From Caulobacter sp. 17J80-11 (GTDB lineage Bacteria > Pseudomonadota > Alphaproteobacteria > Caulobacterales > Caulobacteraceae): a stretch of 64,000 nt of DNA. The stretch spans positions 398,659 to 462,658 of the forward strand of contig NZ_JACSJI010000001.1 of assembly GCF_014349105.1 (NCBI RefSeq), given 5' to 3'. The translations under genes and the position numbers were made by a program. The notes beneath the pieces are model-generated. The model searched no databases and had not been told where the DNA came from. It saw nothing but the letters and a program-made list of their open reading frames with translations. This document shows, piece after piece, positions 7,868 to 16,031 of the stretch (its first letter is position 1; each line of letters starts with the position of its first letter).

Positions 7868-8779
7868 ATGAAGCTTCGGGTCGGCACGGTGTGCCTGCTG
7901 ACGGCGTTCGCGATTGCGGCGCAGGCGTCTTCGGCCCTGGCGGCGGCGGCGGAAGGCCGTCCCGCCTATGACGCGCGCGCGCGCGACGACCGCGGCGCCG
8001 ATCGCCGCTACGACGACCGGCGCGCGGACGACCGGCGCGCCGAGGACCGGCGGGACGATCGGTACGCGGACGACCGTTACGGCGATCGCGTCGACGCCCG
8101 CTACGACGATCGGTCAGACGACCGCTACGCCGACGGCCGCTACGGCGACGCGCGCGATCCGTACCCCTACGTGCGCCGGCCTTACGACGAGCCGGTCCGC
8201 TCGCGCTACTGCGGCATGCACAACGGCCGCCGCGCGCCGGCGATCATGACCTACGACCAGACCACCGGCACCCAAGTGCTGGTCGACAACGACGGCGGCG
8301 GCGTGAAGGTCACCGGCCGCAACGACGAGACGGCCTCGGCCTTCGCCGTCGACGGCGACCTGTCGCAGCCGAACGTGCCCTACATGTGCGCCGCCGACGA
8401 CCAGACCGGCGACGCCTATGAGATCGACGCCTACAACGGCGACTACGACGCCACCGTGCGCGGCATCGACGCCGACACCGGCCGGCGCTGGTCGGTCACC
8501 GGCAATCCCGACGGCCGGGGGCCGCAGTACGACACCTACGACCCCTACACCGGCTGCGCGGCGCGCACGACCATGAGCGACGGCGGCCGGGCCCGGACCG
8601 AGGCGGGCCCGTACGACTCCGATCACCGCCGCTTCGTCAGCGACTTCTTCGCCGGCTCGGCCACCGGTCTGGGCGTGGCGGCGGCCGCCACGGCGCTCAG
8701 CGGCGGGTCGGGCGCGGGCGCGCTCGCCGCCGGCGCGGTGCTGTCGGCCGGCGTGTCGGCCGCGAACGCGCCCTGCTGA
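7868..8779 (+). CDS. Exported protein with Asp/Arg/Tyr-rich repeat and C-terminal glycine-rich segment
   Basis: 303 residues from ATG 7868 (a GTG lies one codon earlier). A signal peptide ends near ALAAAAEG. Residues about 33-105 are a degenerate charged repeat built from DDR, RYDD, ADDR and RYGD units. A globular middle follows with YCGMHNGRRAPAIMTYDQTTGTQVLVDNDGGGVKV and repeated D-x-D/Y-N/D-G motifs. The C-terminal 45 residues are Ala/Gly-rich and hydrophobic (GSATGLGVAAAATALSGG...), reminiscent of glycine-zipper segments. Only four cysteines, at spread sites. No family recognised; an envelope or surface role is likely. The gene ends at a strong shared terminator. Confidence 0.7.
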   Translation: MKLRVGTVCLLTAFAIAAQASSALAAAAEGRPAYDARARDDRGADRRYDDRRADDRRAEDRRDDRYADDRYGDRVDARYDDRSDDRYADGRYGDARDPYPYVRRPYDEPVRSRYCGMHNGRRAPAIMTYDQTTGTQVLVDNDGGGVKVTGRNDETASAFAVDGDLSQPNVPYMCAADDQTGDAYEIDAYNGDYDATVRGIDADTGRRWSVTGNPDGRGPQYDTYDPYTGCAARTTMSDGGRARTEAGPYDSDHRRFVSDFFAGSATGLGVAAAATALSGGSGAGALAAGAVLSAGVSAANAPC

Positions 8780-8806
8780 TCACGCCAGCCGCCGGTTAAA
8801 AAGAAT

Positions 8807-8843
8807 GAGGCCCGGCCGCTGCGGCGGCCGGGCCTCTTGCTTT
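8807..8843. terminator. Bidirectional intrinsic terminator
   Basis: GAGGCCCGGCCGC (8807-8819) pairs perfectly with GCGGCCGGGCCTC (8824-8836) around a TGCG loop. TTGCTTTC follows on the plus strand. On the minus strand the stem is followed by ATTCTTTTT. It lies between the convergent genes 7868-8779 and 8868-10127 and should serve both. Confidence 0.9.
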
Positions 8844-8867
8844 CTCGGCGTCCTGTGAGCCGGGCGG

Positions 8868-10127
8868 TCAGGACCAGATTTCGCCGTAGCGGGGCCGGTT
8901 GACGTCGCGGCGGTTGCGCCAGATTTCCGGGGCCTCGTACCAGGGCCGGCAGCTCAGGCTGGAGCGATCCTGGTTGAAGCCGCCCAGGTCCAGTCGCTGG
9001 CAGCCGTCGGCGTGGGCGTAGACGGCGTTGTCGCGCGCCCGCACCCGCGCGCCGGACTCGGCGTACATGCCGGCGCGGCGGACGCCGAAGAAGGTGTTGT
9101 CGCCGACCCAGGCCTCGCCGGTGTCCACATAGACGCCGACCTCGACCGCCTCGATCTCGCTGCCGACCACGCGCAGGCGTCGGCCGTTGGAGGTGACGGC
9201 CCAGTCCGCGCCCAGGATCTTGGCGCGCTCGATCATGACCTCGTCCTGGCCGAGCACCATCAGTCCGCGCGAGAACCCGTCGATCTTGCCGCCGTTGACC
9301 TGCACCAGGCGCCCGGCGCCGTCGCGCACCACCAGGCCGCCGGAGCTCTGCACGCGCTCCGAGCCGGTCCAGTCGTCCAGGCGCACGATCGACAGGTCGT
9401 CGAGCCGGCTGTCGCCCTGCGGGGCGATGCGCAGGCCGTAGCGCGCCGCGAAGATGGAGGCGTTGCGGGTTTCCAGCACGCCCTCCACGTCGACCGCCGC
9501 TTCGCGCGACAGGGCCACGACGTGAGTGTCGCGCTGCAGGGTCAGCAGGCCGCCGCCGCGCACGGTGATGGCCGAGGCGTCGCCGTCGTACTTCACCAGC
9601 GTGTGGTCGAGCTTGAGGTCGCGGCCCTGGGCGGCGATGCAGCCGACGCCGCCGGCGTGGTCGGTGGCGATGCGCAGGTCGGCCAGGGTCACGTCGCGCA
9701 CGTCGCCGCGCACGGTGACGCACGGACGGCCGGACAGGGCCTGCAGGTGCGCGCGCGCGCTGCCTTCGCCGATGATGGTGATCGACCTGGTGATGTCGAG
9801 CGAGTCCTCGCAGGCCCGGGTGTTGGCCACCAGGTAAAGGGTCGAGCCGGCCGGCATGCCGGCCAGCTTGCGGCTCACGTCGCCGGGGCGGGCGCGGTCG
9901 CAGTAGACCTTGTTGTAGTCGCCGCGGTCGTAGTGCCGCTTCTTGCCGCCCTGGCAGCGCTTGGCCACGGCCGGATCGGTCAGCAGGCCGAAGCAGGGGC
10001 GCAGCTGGGTCTCGACCTTGGCGTCGGGGAAGGCCTGGGCCGCGGGCGCGGCCACGGTGAGGGCCGCGGCGATCGCCAGGCCGCGGAGACGCTTGGACAT
10101 CGGGTTCGTCTTCTCCATGGCGCTCAC
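8868..10127 (-). CDS. Exported right-handed parallel beta-helix protein
   Basis: Up to 419 residues. GTG 10127 overlaps the upstream stop (GTGA), suggesting coupled translation, but ATG 10118 and ATG 10100 (MSKRLRGLAIAAALTVAAPAAQA) are alternatives; the last would give the cleanest signal peptide. The mature part has short repeated strands with G-x-L and D-x-x-I turns (ITIIGEGSA, VTVRGDVRDVTLADLRI, LDHTLVKYDGDASAITVRGGGLL, LRVVGSEIEAVEVGVYVDTGEAW), typical of pectate-lyase-like beta helices. Cysteines near both ends may form disulfides. Such proteins include polysaccharide lyases and surface adhesins; no catalytic residues are assignable. Forms a two-gene unit with the Sel1 lipoprotein. Confidence 0.75.
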   Translation of the reverse strand: MSAMEKTNPMSKRLRGLAIAAALTVAAPAAQAFPDAKVETQLRPCFGLLTDPAVAKRCQGGKKRHYDRGDYNKVYCDRARPGDVSRKLAGMPAGSTLYLVANTRACEDSLDITRSITIIGEGSARAHLQALSGRPCVTVRGDVRDVTLADLRIATDHAGGVGCIAAQGRDLKLDHTLVKYDGDASAITVRGGGLLTLQRDTHVVALSREAAVDVEGVLETRNASIFAARYGLRIAPQGDSRLDDLSIVRLDDWTGSERVQSSGGLVVRDGAGRLVQVNGGKIDGFSRGLMVLGQDEVMIERAKILGADWAVTSNGRRLRVVGSEIEAVEVGVYVDTGEAWVGDNTFFGVRRAGMYAESGARVRARDNAVYAHADGCQRLDLGGFNQDRSSLSCRPWYEAPEIWRNRRDVNRPRYGEIWS

Positions 10128-11590
10128 CGCTGCTGCGACCGCGAGACCTGGGCGAGGATGCCCTGGACCCGCTCGACCGTGGGCGCGAAGCCCTCCAGCG
10201 CCGAGTCGATGCGGTAGACCACCGCCTTGGCCTTGTCCTGATCGGCCACGCCGGAGACGCCGAGCGCGAAGTAGGTGGACATGGCGAACTTGGCTTCGGC
10301 CGAACCCTGCTTGTCGGCCTCCGAGAACCAGTGGAAGGCGCGCGCGTAGTCGGCCGGCACGCCCACGCCCTCGGCGTACATCACCGCCAGCACCAGCTGC
10401 GCCCGCGGCGAGCCGGAGACGGCGGCGTACTGAATGGCGCGCACCCGTTCGATCGGATCCAGCCGGCCGTCCTGCGAGCGGCCCAGCATGCCTTCCAGTG
10501 TCTCGACGTTGCCGCGCGACAGCTGGTCGGGGTTGGTCGCCACCGTCTCGGTGACGCCCAGGTACTTCAGCGCCTGGCCGACGTGCGTGAACGGCAGTTC
10601 GTTGATCCGGCGCAGGGCCTGCTCATAGGCGTCGCCGCGCGGCTCGCTCTCGTCGGAGTGCGGCACGCCGCCGGCCGGGGCGTCGGTCGGATAGAACTCG
10701 AAGGGCGGCACCCACTTCTTGGCCTTGGCCTCGACGAAGGCGCCGTAGCCGGCCCGGCGCGGATCGGAGCGCTCGAAGTCCTTCAGCAGGACGTAGGCGC
10801 CGACGTCGCCGGTCTGCACCGCCAGGTAGTTGTAGAGGTAGGCGTCCACGTCGTTGCGCTGGAACAGGCCCAGCGCCGCGCGGTGGCCCTTGCTCTTGGT
10901 CTCGCCCTTGCCCCAGGCGTTCAGCGCCTGGGCGTTGTCGGCCGGTTCGCCGTAGGGGCCGTAGTCCTGGTCGTAGATGCGCGCCAGGGTGCGGTAGCCC
11001 TCCGCGCCCATGCTGGACAGGATGTAGACCACGCGGTCGCGGACCTTGGCCTGCTCGTCGCTGGACATGCGCGACAGCTGGCGGTCCAGCGCCTGGTAGG
11101 CGAAGTGGCGCTCCCAGGCGCGGCAGTCGTCGTAGCCGGCCCGGCGGAAGCCCGCGAAGCTCTTGCGCGGCGCGGCCCGGTTGATCGGCGCATAGCCTTC
11201 GGCGTTGGCCAGGGCCACCGCGTACCAGACCGAGGACTCGATCGGATCTTCCAGGTTCTTGTCGACCGCGCGCTCGGCCCGGTAGCGGCGGGCCAGCTCC
11301 AGCTGGGCGAAGAAGTCGTTCTGGAAGCCCGAGCGACGCAGGCGGCGGATCTCGCGCTCCTGGTCGTTGAACCCGGGCTGGACGCCGGTGATCGGCGCCG
11401 GCCGCGGACAGCCCAGGCGGGCTTCGCCGCCTTGCGGCTTGCGACCGGAGAACAGGGCGTAGTCGTCGTCGCACCCGGACAGGGGCAGGGCGACCGCCGC
11501 AACGAGCGCGGCCGCCGTCAGTTTCACGAAGGCCGCATGGCCGAAGTGCGTCGCACGGATCCGACGCGCTTCGGCGGCATCGTCCAACAT
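10124..11590 (-). CDS. Sel1/TPR-repeat lipoprotein
   Basis: 488 residues from ATG 11590, which follows GGGGTGG; the frame extends upstream to 11671. A lipobox LPLSGC sits about 35 residues in (VKLTAAALVAAVALPLSGC), giving an unusually long N-terminus unless the GTG at 11527 is the true start. The C-terminal third has Sel1 repeats: AIQYAAVSGSPRAQLVLAVMYAEGVGV, then AFHWFSEADKQGSAEAKFAMSTYFALGV. Sel1 lipoproteins scaffold envelope complexes. It overlaps the downstream beta-helix gene by four bases, so the pair is likely co-translated and may act together at the outer membrane. Confidence 0.75.
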   Translation of the reverse strand: MLDDAAEARRIRATHFGHAAFVKLTAAALVAAVALPLSGCDDDYALFSGRKPQGGEARLGCPRPAPITGVQPGFNDQEREIRRLRRSGFQNDFFAQLELARRYRAERAVDKNLEDPIESSVWYAVALANAEGYAPINRAAPRKSFAGFRRAGYDDCRAWERHFAYQALDRQLSRMSSDEQAKVRDRVVYILSSMGAEGYRTLARIYDQDYGPYGEPADNAQALNAWGKGETKSKGHRAALGLFQRNDVDAYLYNYLAVQTGDVGAYVLLKDFERSDPRRAGYGAFVEAKAKKWVPPFEFYPTDAPAGGVPHSDESEPRGDAYEQALRRINELPFTHVGQALKYLGVTETVATNPDQLSRGNVETLEGMLGRSQDGRLDPIERVRAIQYAAVSGSPRAQLVLAVMYAEGVGVPADYARAFHWFSEADKQGSAEAKFAMSTYFALGVSGVADQDKAKAVVYRIDSALEGFAPTVERVQGILAQVSRSQQR

Positions 11591-11610
11591 CACACCACCC
11601 CAGCGCATGT

Positions 11611-11625
11611 TAACTATAATTGTTA
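11611..11625. promoter_or_regulatory. Divergent promoter/operator region between Sel1 lipoprotein and methyltransferase genes
   Basis: An AT-rich island in GC-rich DNA contains TATAAT on the plus strand (11615-11620) and TATAGT on the minus strand (11618-11613). Both lie inside a small dyad TAAC-N7-GTTA (11611-11625). The minus-strand -10 would put the start of transcription about 15-20 bases before ATG 11590. No good -35 is visible for either direction. Confidence 0.4.
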
Positions 11626-11725
11626 CGCTGCACTTGTGCGGGCGGCGCGATCCCGCTGTCAAGGTGAACACCTAACAGCGCTATTTGGTTTCGGCGAACT
11701 GGGGCGTGGGAGAGACAGGGGCCGC

Positions 11726-12457
11726 ATGGCGACCAGCTACGCCGAATTGACCCGAAGCGATCCGAACCCGCTGAAGCGCTGGGTTCAGGAGCGTCGCCTT
11801 TCGGACGCCCTGCGGTTCGTTCCGGAGGGGTTCGTCGCCGGGGTGGTCGTCGACTACGGCGGCGGCGACGGCGAACTGGCCCTGCGCCTGGCCCGGCGTT
11901 TCCCCAAGGCGCGGGTGACCTGCTTCGAGCCGGCCGCCGACCTGCGCGCCCAGGCCCTGGCCCAGCTGGCCGGCGCGGTCAACGCGACGGCGGCGGCCGA
12001 GGAGGCCGAGCTCGAGGCCTTCGCCGCCGACCTGGTGTTTTGCACGGAGGTGTTCGAGCACCTGCCGCCGGCCGAGACCGATCGGGCGCTGGACGAGATC
12101 GTCCGCGTGCTGAAGCCGGGCGGGCGTCTGGTGGCCGGGGTGCCGGTCGAGGTCGGCCCGCCGGCCCTGGTCAAAGGCGCCTTCCGGGTCCTGCGTCGGC
12201 CGGGCGAGCACGACGCGCGCTGGCCGGCGATCCTGAGCGCGGCGGCCGGCCGGGCGCCCGAGCCGCGGCTCCTGGCCGAGATCGCGCCCGGGCGGGCCTA
12301 TTTCCCCCACCACCTCGGCTTCGATCACCGGCGGCTGCTGGGCCAGCTCAGGGCGCGCTTCGCCCTGGAGCGGATCGTCGGCAGCCCGTGGCGCGGGGGG
12401 CCTCTCTTTTTGAACAGCGAGGCCTATATGGTGGCGCGCAAACCGGAGTCCGCCTGA
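11726..12457 (+). CDS. Class I SAM-dependent methyltransferase
   Basis: 243 residues from ATG 11726; a much longer open frame upstream is antisense to the Sel1 gene and is not coding. The Rossmann-fold signature is VVDYGGGDGELALRLARRF (motif I), followed by VTCFEPA, DLVFCTEVFEHLPP (motif IV region) and VLKPGGRLVAGVPVE (motif VI). This is the methyltransferase type 11/25 arrangement. The substrate is unknown. It overlaps the next gene by one base (TGATG), suggesting co-translation with the methionine-sulfoxide reductase. Confidence 0.85.
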   Translation: MATSYAELTRSDPNPLKRWVQERRLSDALRFVPEGFVAGVVVDYGGGDGELALRLARRFPKARVTCFEPAADLRAQALAQLAGAVNATAAAEEAELEAFAADLVFCTEVFEHLPPAETDRALDEIVRVLKPGGRLVAGVPVEVGPPALVKGAFRVLRRPGEHDARWPAILSAAAGRAPEPRLLAEIAPGRAYFPHHLGFDHRRLLGQLRARFALERIVGSPWRGGPLFLNSEAYMVARKPESA

Positions 12458-12951
12458 TGAGTTACGTCGCCCGCGCCGACCGCCCCGCCGACAAGGCCGC
12501 CCGCTACGCCGAGGTCGCCGAGGAGATCGCCTCGGTGCTGGAGGGCGAGCCGAACCGGATCGCGCGCATGGCCACCCTCAGCTCCATGCTGGCCGACGCC
12601 TTCCCGGCCTTCTTCTGGACCGGCTTCTACCTGGTCGACGAGACGAAGCAGAACGAGCTGGTGGTCGGGCCCTACCAGGGCACCCTGGGCTGCCTGCGCA
12701 TCCCGTTCGGCCGGGGCGTGTGCGGCGCGGCGGCCGCCCAGCAAAAGACCCAGGTCGTGCCGGACGTCCACGCCTTCCCCGGCCACATCGCCTGCGACAG
12801 CCGCTCGGCCAGCGAGATCGTCGCGCCGGTGTTCGACGCGGAGGGCCGTCTGATCGCCGTGTTCGACGTCGACGCCACCGAGAAGAACGCGTTCGACCAG
12901 GTCGACGCGGAATGGCTGGAGCGGATCCTTCAGCGCGCCTTCGCGGCCTGA
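12457..12951 (+). CDS. GAF-domain free methionine-(R)-sulfoxide reductase
   Basis: 164 residues forming a single GAF domain. The three redox cysteines of fRMsr are present as Cys79 (GTLGCLRI), Cys89 (GRGVCG) and Cys113 (HIACDSRSASEIV). Their spacing of 10 and 24 residues equals that of the E. coli enzyme (Cys84, 94, 118), so catalysis should be intact. The enzyme reduces free L-methionine-R-sulfoxide with thioredoxin. Start ATG overlaps the previous stop by one base. The 3' end overlaps the convergent SemiSWEET gene by 22 bases. Confidence 0.92.
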   Translation: MSYVARADRPADKAARYAEVAEEIASVLEGEPNRIARMATLSSMLADAFPAFFWTGFYLVDETKQNELVVGPYQGTLGCLRIPFGRGVCGAAAAQQKTQVVPDVHAFPGHIACDSRSASEIVAPVFDAEGRLIAVFDVDATEKNAFDQVDAEWLERILQRAFAA

Positions 12952-13217
12952 GCCCCGTCGCGGAAGCGCCACTTGCACCACAGGGCGGTGGCGGCGCACG
13001 CCAGGCTGACGCTGTTGGCCGCCACCAGCGGCCAGGCCTTCAGCAACGCGCCGTACAGCGTCCACAGCACGAAGGCGGTGACGGTGAACAGGTACATGCG
13101 CAGCGACACCGCCGAGGCGTCGCGCTCGCGCAGGATCTTGGCGATCTGCGGGATGAAGCTGACGATGGTGCAGCCGGCCGCGACCGCGCCGATCGCGTTG
13201 ATGATCAAGGACGCCAT
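12930..13217 (-). CDS. SemiSWEET (PQ-loop) sugar transporter
   Basis: 95 residues with three hydrophobic helices, the single triple-helix-bundle size of bacterial SemiSWEETs that dimerise into a sugar uniporter. The PQ motif is in the first half (IVSFIPQIAKILRERDASAVSLRMYLF), followed by WTLYGALLKAWPLVAANSVSLACAATAL with the conserved W-x-x-YG and N of the transport path. Substrates in the family are small sugars such as glucose or sucrose. Convergent overlap with the fRMsr gene. Confidence 0.9.
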   Translation of the reverse strand: MASLIINAIGAVAAGCTIVSFIPQIAKILRERDASAVSLRMYLFTVTAFVLWTLYGALLKAWPLVAANSVSLACAATALWCKWRFRDGAQAAKAR

Positions 13218-13254
13218 GGCGTCCTGAACGCGCGCGGGGCGGCCGGGCTCCGGT

Positions 13255-15471
13255 TCAGCTCCCCGGCTGCAGCTTGCGGCGGAAGAAGTCGAGGTAGGTG
13301 CGCCACAGGTGCAGCTGCTTGGCGTTGCCGCGGACGCCGTGCCGCTGGCCCGGATAGACCATGGTCTCGAACGGGCGGCTGCCGGCCTGCAGCGCCTCCA
13401 TCACCCGGGTGCTGTTGTCGAAGGTGACGTTGTCGTCGGCCATGCCCTGCAGCAGCAGCAGGTCGCCCTTGAGGTCCTTCAGGCGGGGGATCACCTCGGA
13501 GCGGGCGTAGCCGTCCTTGTTCTCCTCCGGCTTGCCCATGAACTGCTCGGTGTAGTGGGTGTCGTACAGCGACCAGTCGGTCGGCGGCGCGCCGGCGGCG
13601 CCCGCCGCGAACGGCGAGTTCTTCTCGGTCAGCAGCATCAGGGTCATGAACCCGCCGTAGCTCCAGCCCATCACCCCGATCCGGTTCGGATCGACGTAGG
13701 GCAGGGTCTTCAGGAAGGTCACGCCGGCCAGCTGGTCCTCGACCTCCACCGTGCCGAGCTTGCGGTCGATGGCGGTCTTGAACGCCTCGGAGCGGTTGGC
13801 CGAACCGCGGTTGTCCAGCCGGAACAGCACGTAGCCGGCTTGCAGCAGCAGCTGGTCGTTGGGCGAGCCCCAGGCGCGCTTGACGTTCTGCACGTGCGGG
13901 CCGCCGTAGACCGACACGATCACCGGGTATTTCTTCGACGGATCGAAGCCGGCCGGGGTGTACAGCGCGTACTGCAGGTCCGTGCCGTCCGACGCCTTAA
14001 CCGCGCCGAAGCTCGGGGCGCGGTGCTGGTCCAGGTACTTGAAGTAGGGGTGCGAGGCGTCGAGCGTGTTCGGCTCGATCCAGCGCACCAGCTTGCCGTC
14101 CGGCGCGTAAAGGCCGGTGCGCGGCGGGGTCGACAGATCGGAATAGGTGCCCGCGAAGGCGCCGCCGGCGTCGGCGACGGTCGTTGTCCACCAGCCGTGC
14201 CCTTGCGTCAGCGGCTTGGACGCGCCGCCGCGCTTGTAGGAGACGCTGTAGAGCTGGCGCTCCAGCGGCGTGTCCTTCGAGGCGCCGAACAGCACCAGGC
14301 CTTTGGCCTCGTCCACGCCCTCGATCTTGTCGACCGGCCAATCGCCGGTGGTGACCTGACGGACCACCCGCCCGTCGGCGCCGTACAGATAGAGGTGGCG
14401 CCAGCCGGACCGCTCCGACGACCACAGGAAGGTCCCGTCCTTGAGCGGCTTGAAGTCGTCGGTCAGCTCGACCCAGTGCGGCGAGGTCTCGGTCAGGAGG
14501 GTGCGCGCGGCGCCGGTGGACGGATCGACCGCCAGCAGGTCCAGGGTGCGCTGGTCGCGGCTCTGGCGCTGAACGTAGAGGGTCTTGCCGTCGCGCGACC
14601 AGGTCACGCGCGCCAGGTAGATGTCGGTGTTCGGGCCCAGGTCGACCTTGACCTTCTGGCCCCGCGCCATGTCGTGAACGTACAGCTCCACGATCGCGTT
14701 CGGCCGGCCGGCGCGCGGATAGCGCTGGTCGATGATGCGCGCGCCCTCGGCGCCGACGTCCAGGCGGGGGATCACGTCGACCGGGCTCTCGTCGACCCGG
14801 GTCAGGGCGATCTTCGTTTCGTCTGGCGACCACCAGTAGCCGGTGTCGCGGTCCATCTCCTCCTGCGCGACGAACTCGGCCACGCCCCAGGACAGGGTGT
14901 TCTTGCCGTCGGTGCTGAGCGCCTGTTCGCGGCCCGAGGCCAGGTCGGTGACGTAGAGGTTCTGGTCGCGGACATAGGAGACGAATGTCCCCTTCGGCGA
15001 CACCTTGGCGTCGACCTCGTCGCCCGGCGTCTCGGTCAGCCGGCGCACCTTGCCGTCGGCGCGCTGGGCCAGCCACAGGTCGCCGTCCAGCGGGGCCAGG
15101 ATGAAGCGGCCTTCCTCGTCCCAGTGGTACTCGACCACGCCGCGCGAGGAGACGCGCATGCGCTCGCGCCGGGCCTTCTCGGCCTCGGACAGATCCTTGT
15201 CCGCGGGCGCCAGGGCGCGCGCGTCGATCAGGCGGTGCGGTTCGCCGCCCTTCACGTCGGCGGCCCAGAGGTCCAGCACGTTCTGGTCCTCGTCCTTGGC
15301 CTTCAGATAGGTGACCAGCTGGCCGTCGGGCGACAGGGCCACGCCGCGCGCCGCGCGCCCGTTCAGGCCCGGATCGGCGAACACCCGCTCGGGCGTCAGG
15401 CCGTCGGCGTGGGCCGAAAACGCGGGAACGAACAGCGCCGCGCTGAGCAGCGCGACCTTGAGGCGCGACAT
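13255..15471 (-). CDS. Exported S9 family dipeptidyl peptidase (DPP-IV type)
   Basis: 738 residues from ATG 15471, which begins a clear signal peptide (MSRLKVALLSAALFVPAFSAHA); the frame runs on to 15816 without gene character. Residues about 40-480 form the beta-propeller of repeated WSPDGK/SRDGKT-like blades. The C-terminal alpha/beta-hydrolase has the catalytic triad: Ser604 (GWSYGGF), Asp679/680 (GMADDNV) and His711 (QRHGV). VAQEEMDRDTGYWWSPD holds the Glu pair (EE) that binds the substrate N-terminus in DPP-IV. It cleaves X-Pro or similar dipeptides from peptides in the periplasm. Divergent from the TonB receptor, which could import peptides or other nutrients. Confidence 0.93.
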   Translation of the reverse strand: MSRLKVALLSAALFVPAFSAHADGLTPERVFADPGLNGRAARGVALSPDGQLVTYLKAKDEDQNVLDLWAADVKGGEPHRLIDARALAPADKDLSEAEKARRERMRVSSRGVVEYHWDEEGRFILAPLDGDLWLAQRADGKVRRLTETPGDEVDAKVSPKGTFVSYVRDQNLYVTDLASGREQALSTDGKNTLSWGVAEFVAQEEMDRDTGYWWSPDETKIALTRVDESPVDVIPRLDVGAEGARIIDQRYPRAGRPNAIVELYVHDMARGQKVKVDLGPNTDIYLARVTWSRDGKTLYVQRQSRDQRTLDLLAVDPSTGAARTLLTETSPHWVELTDDFKPLKDGTFLWSSERSGWRHLYLYGADGRVVRQVTTGDWPVDKIEGVDEAKGLVLFGASKDTPLERQLYSVSYKRGGASKPLTQGHGWWTTTVADAGGAFAGTYSDLSTPPRTGLYAPDGKLVRWIEPNTLDASHPYFKYLDQHRAPSFGAVKASDGTDLQYALYTPAGFDPSKKYPVIVSVYGGPHVQNVKRAWGSPNDQLLLQAGYVLFRLDNRGSANRSEAFKTAIDRKLGTVEVEDQLAGVTFLKTLPYVDPNRIGVMGWSYGGFMTLMLLTEKNSPFAAGAAGAPPTDWSLYDTHYTEQFMGKPEENKDGYARSEVIPRLKDLKGDLLLLQGMADDNVTFDNSTRVMEALQAGSRPFETMVYPGQRHGVRGNAKQLHLWRTYLDFFRRKLQPGS

Positions 15472-15784
15472 GGAAACTTCCCCGACACCCTCGTCTCGAG
15501 GGCGGCCGGACGCTCGCCCCGGCGGGGGCGGGGAGTCAAGGTCGCGGTTCGGCGCGGGCGGCGCTGGTGAAGGCGTGGCCGATCCCGGCCCCCTGGCCGC
15601 GCTCGTGGCGGCGTATCCGACAACCGCGGCGGTTCGGGCGGCCCGCACGCTGACGCCGCCCAGGCCGCGGGATTTTGAGCTCCCGTCCGGGCGGGCGCCT
15701 GCGGCCGCGCCGCGACTCGCCCGGCGGCTCAGCTCGCTTTCCGTGTGCTGCGAGGGGGTTCGCCGGTCCTGGCGACAAGTTGAA

Positions 15785-15810
15785 CGATGTTCCGTATCAA
15801 AAGAACATCG
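15785..15810. promoter_or_regulatory. Dyad CGATGTTC-N10-GAACATCG, candidate operator
   Basis: Perfect 8-bp inverted repeat with a ten-base spacer in the AT-rich part of the region between the DPP-IV gene and the TonB receptor. The centre is exactly 90 bp from the centre of the second dyad. Could be a regulator site or the stem of a leader hairpin. Confidence 0.45.
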
Positions 15811-15875
15811 ATACATATCAAGACAATATAAGTATTGACGAAATTGTCGCGGCGTATGCGTCAGTCTGTCGCGGA

Positions 15876-15899
15876 TAAGTGTGTCTTTTGTGACACTTA
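15876..15899. promoter_or_regulatory. Dyad TAAGTGT-N10-ACACTTA, candidate operator
   Basis: Perfect 7-bp inverted repeat with the same ten-base spacer as the dyad at 15785-15810, about 130 bases upstream of the TonB receptor start. No known regulator is assigned. Confidence 0.45.
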
Positions 15900-16031
15900 C
15901 TTACGTCGATCATTGTTCTTAGGTGTTTTGTACGTCCTGTCGCATTGTTTGAACGACAAGTTTTCGTCGAATTCCAGCCGCGGACGCCCAATCGATGTCG
16001 AAACGAGGGCGCCGCGATTGGGAGAGTATCG

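Larger units (their letters stand above)
15472..16031. other. 560-base divergent intergenic region, partly AT-rich
   Basis: The left part (15472-15780) is ordinary GC-rich sequence with no supported gene. The right part (about 15780-15960) is much richer in A/T than its surroundings. It holds two dyads (annotated separately), a CAATA-TAAG-TATTG element at 15824-15837 and a TTGAC at 15835-15839. Short open frames here have no gene-like composition. The region most likely carries the promoters of the peptidase and the TonB receptor. Confidence 0.6.

Noticed and set aside
7960..8190. Charged repeat region considered as a CRISPR or structural DNA repeat
   Set aside because: Repeats are degenerate at DNA level and make sense only as in-frame DDR/RYDD protein units after a signal peptide.
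13309..15570. 753-residue open frame on the plus strand opposite the DPP-IV gene
   Set aside because: Antisense to a gene with an intact catalytic triad; low-complexity translation.
15785..15810. GTTC-N10-GAAC as a LexA (SOS) box
   Set aside because: The alphaproteobacterial LexA box is a direct repeat GTTC-N7-GTTC; this is an inverted repeat with another spacing.
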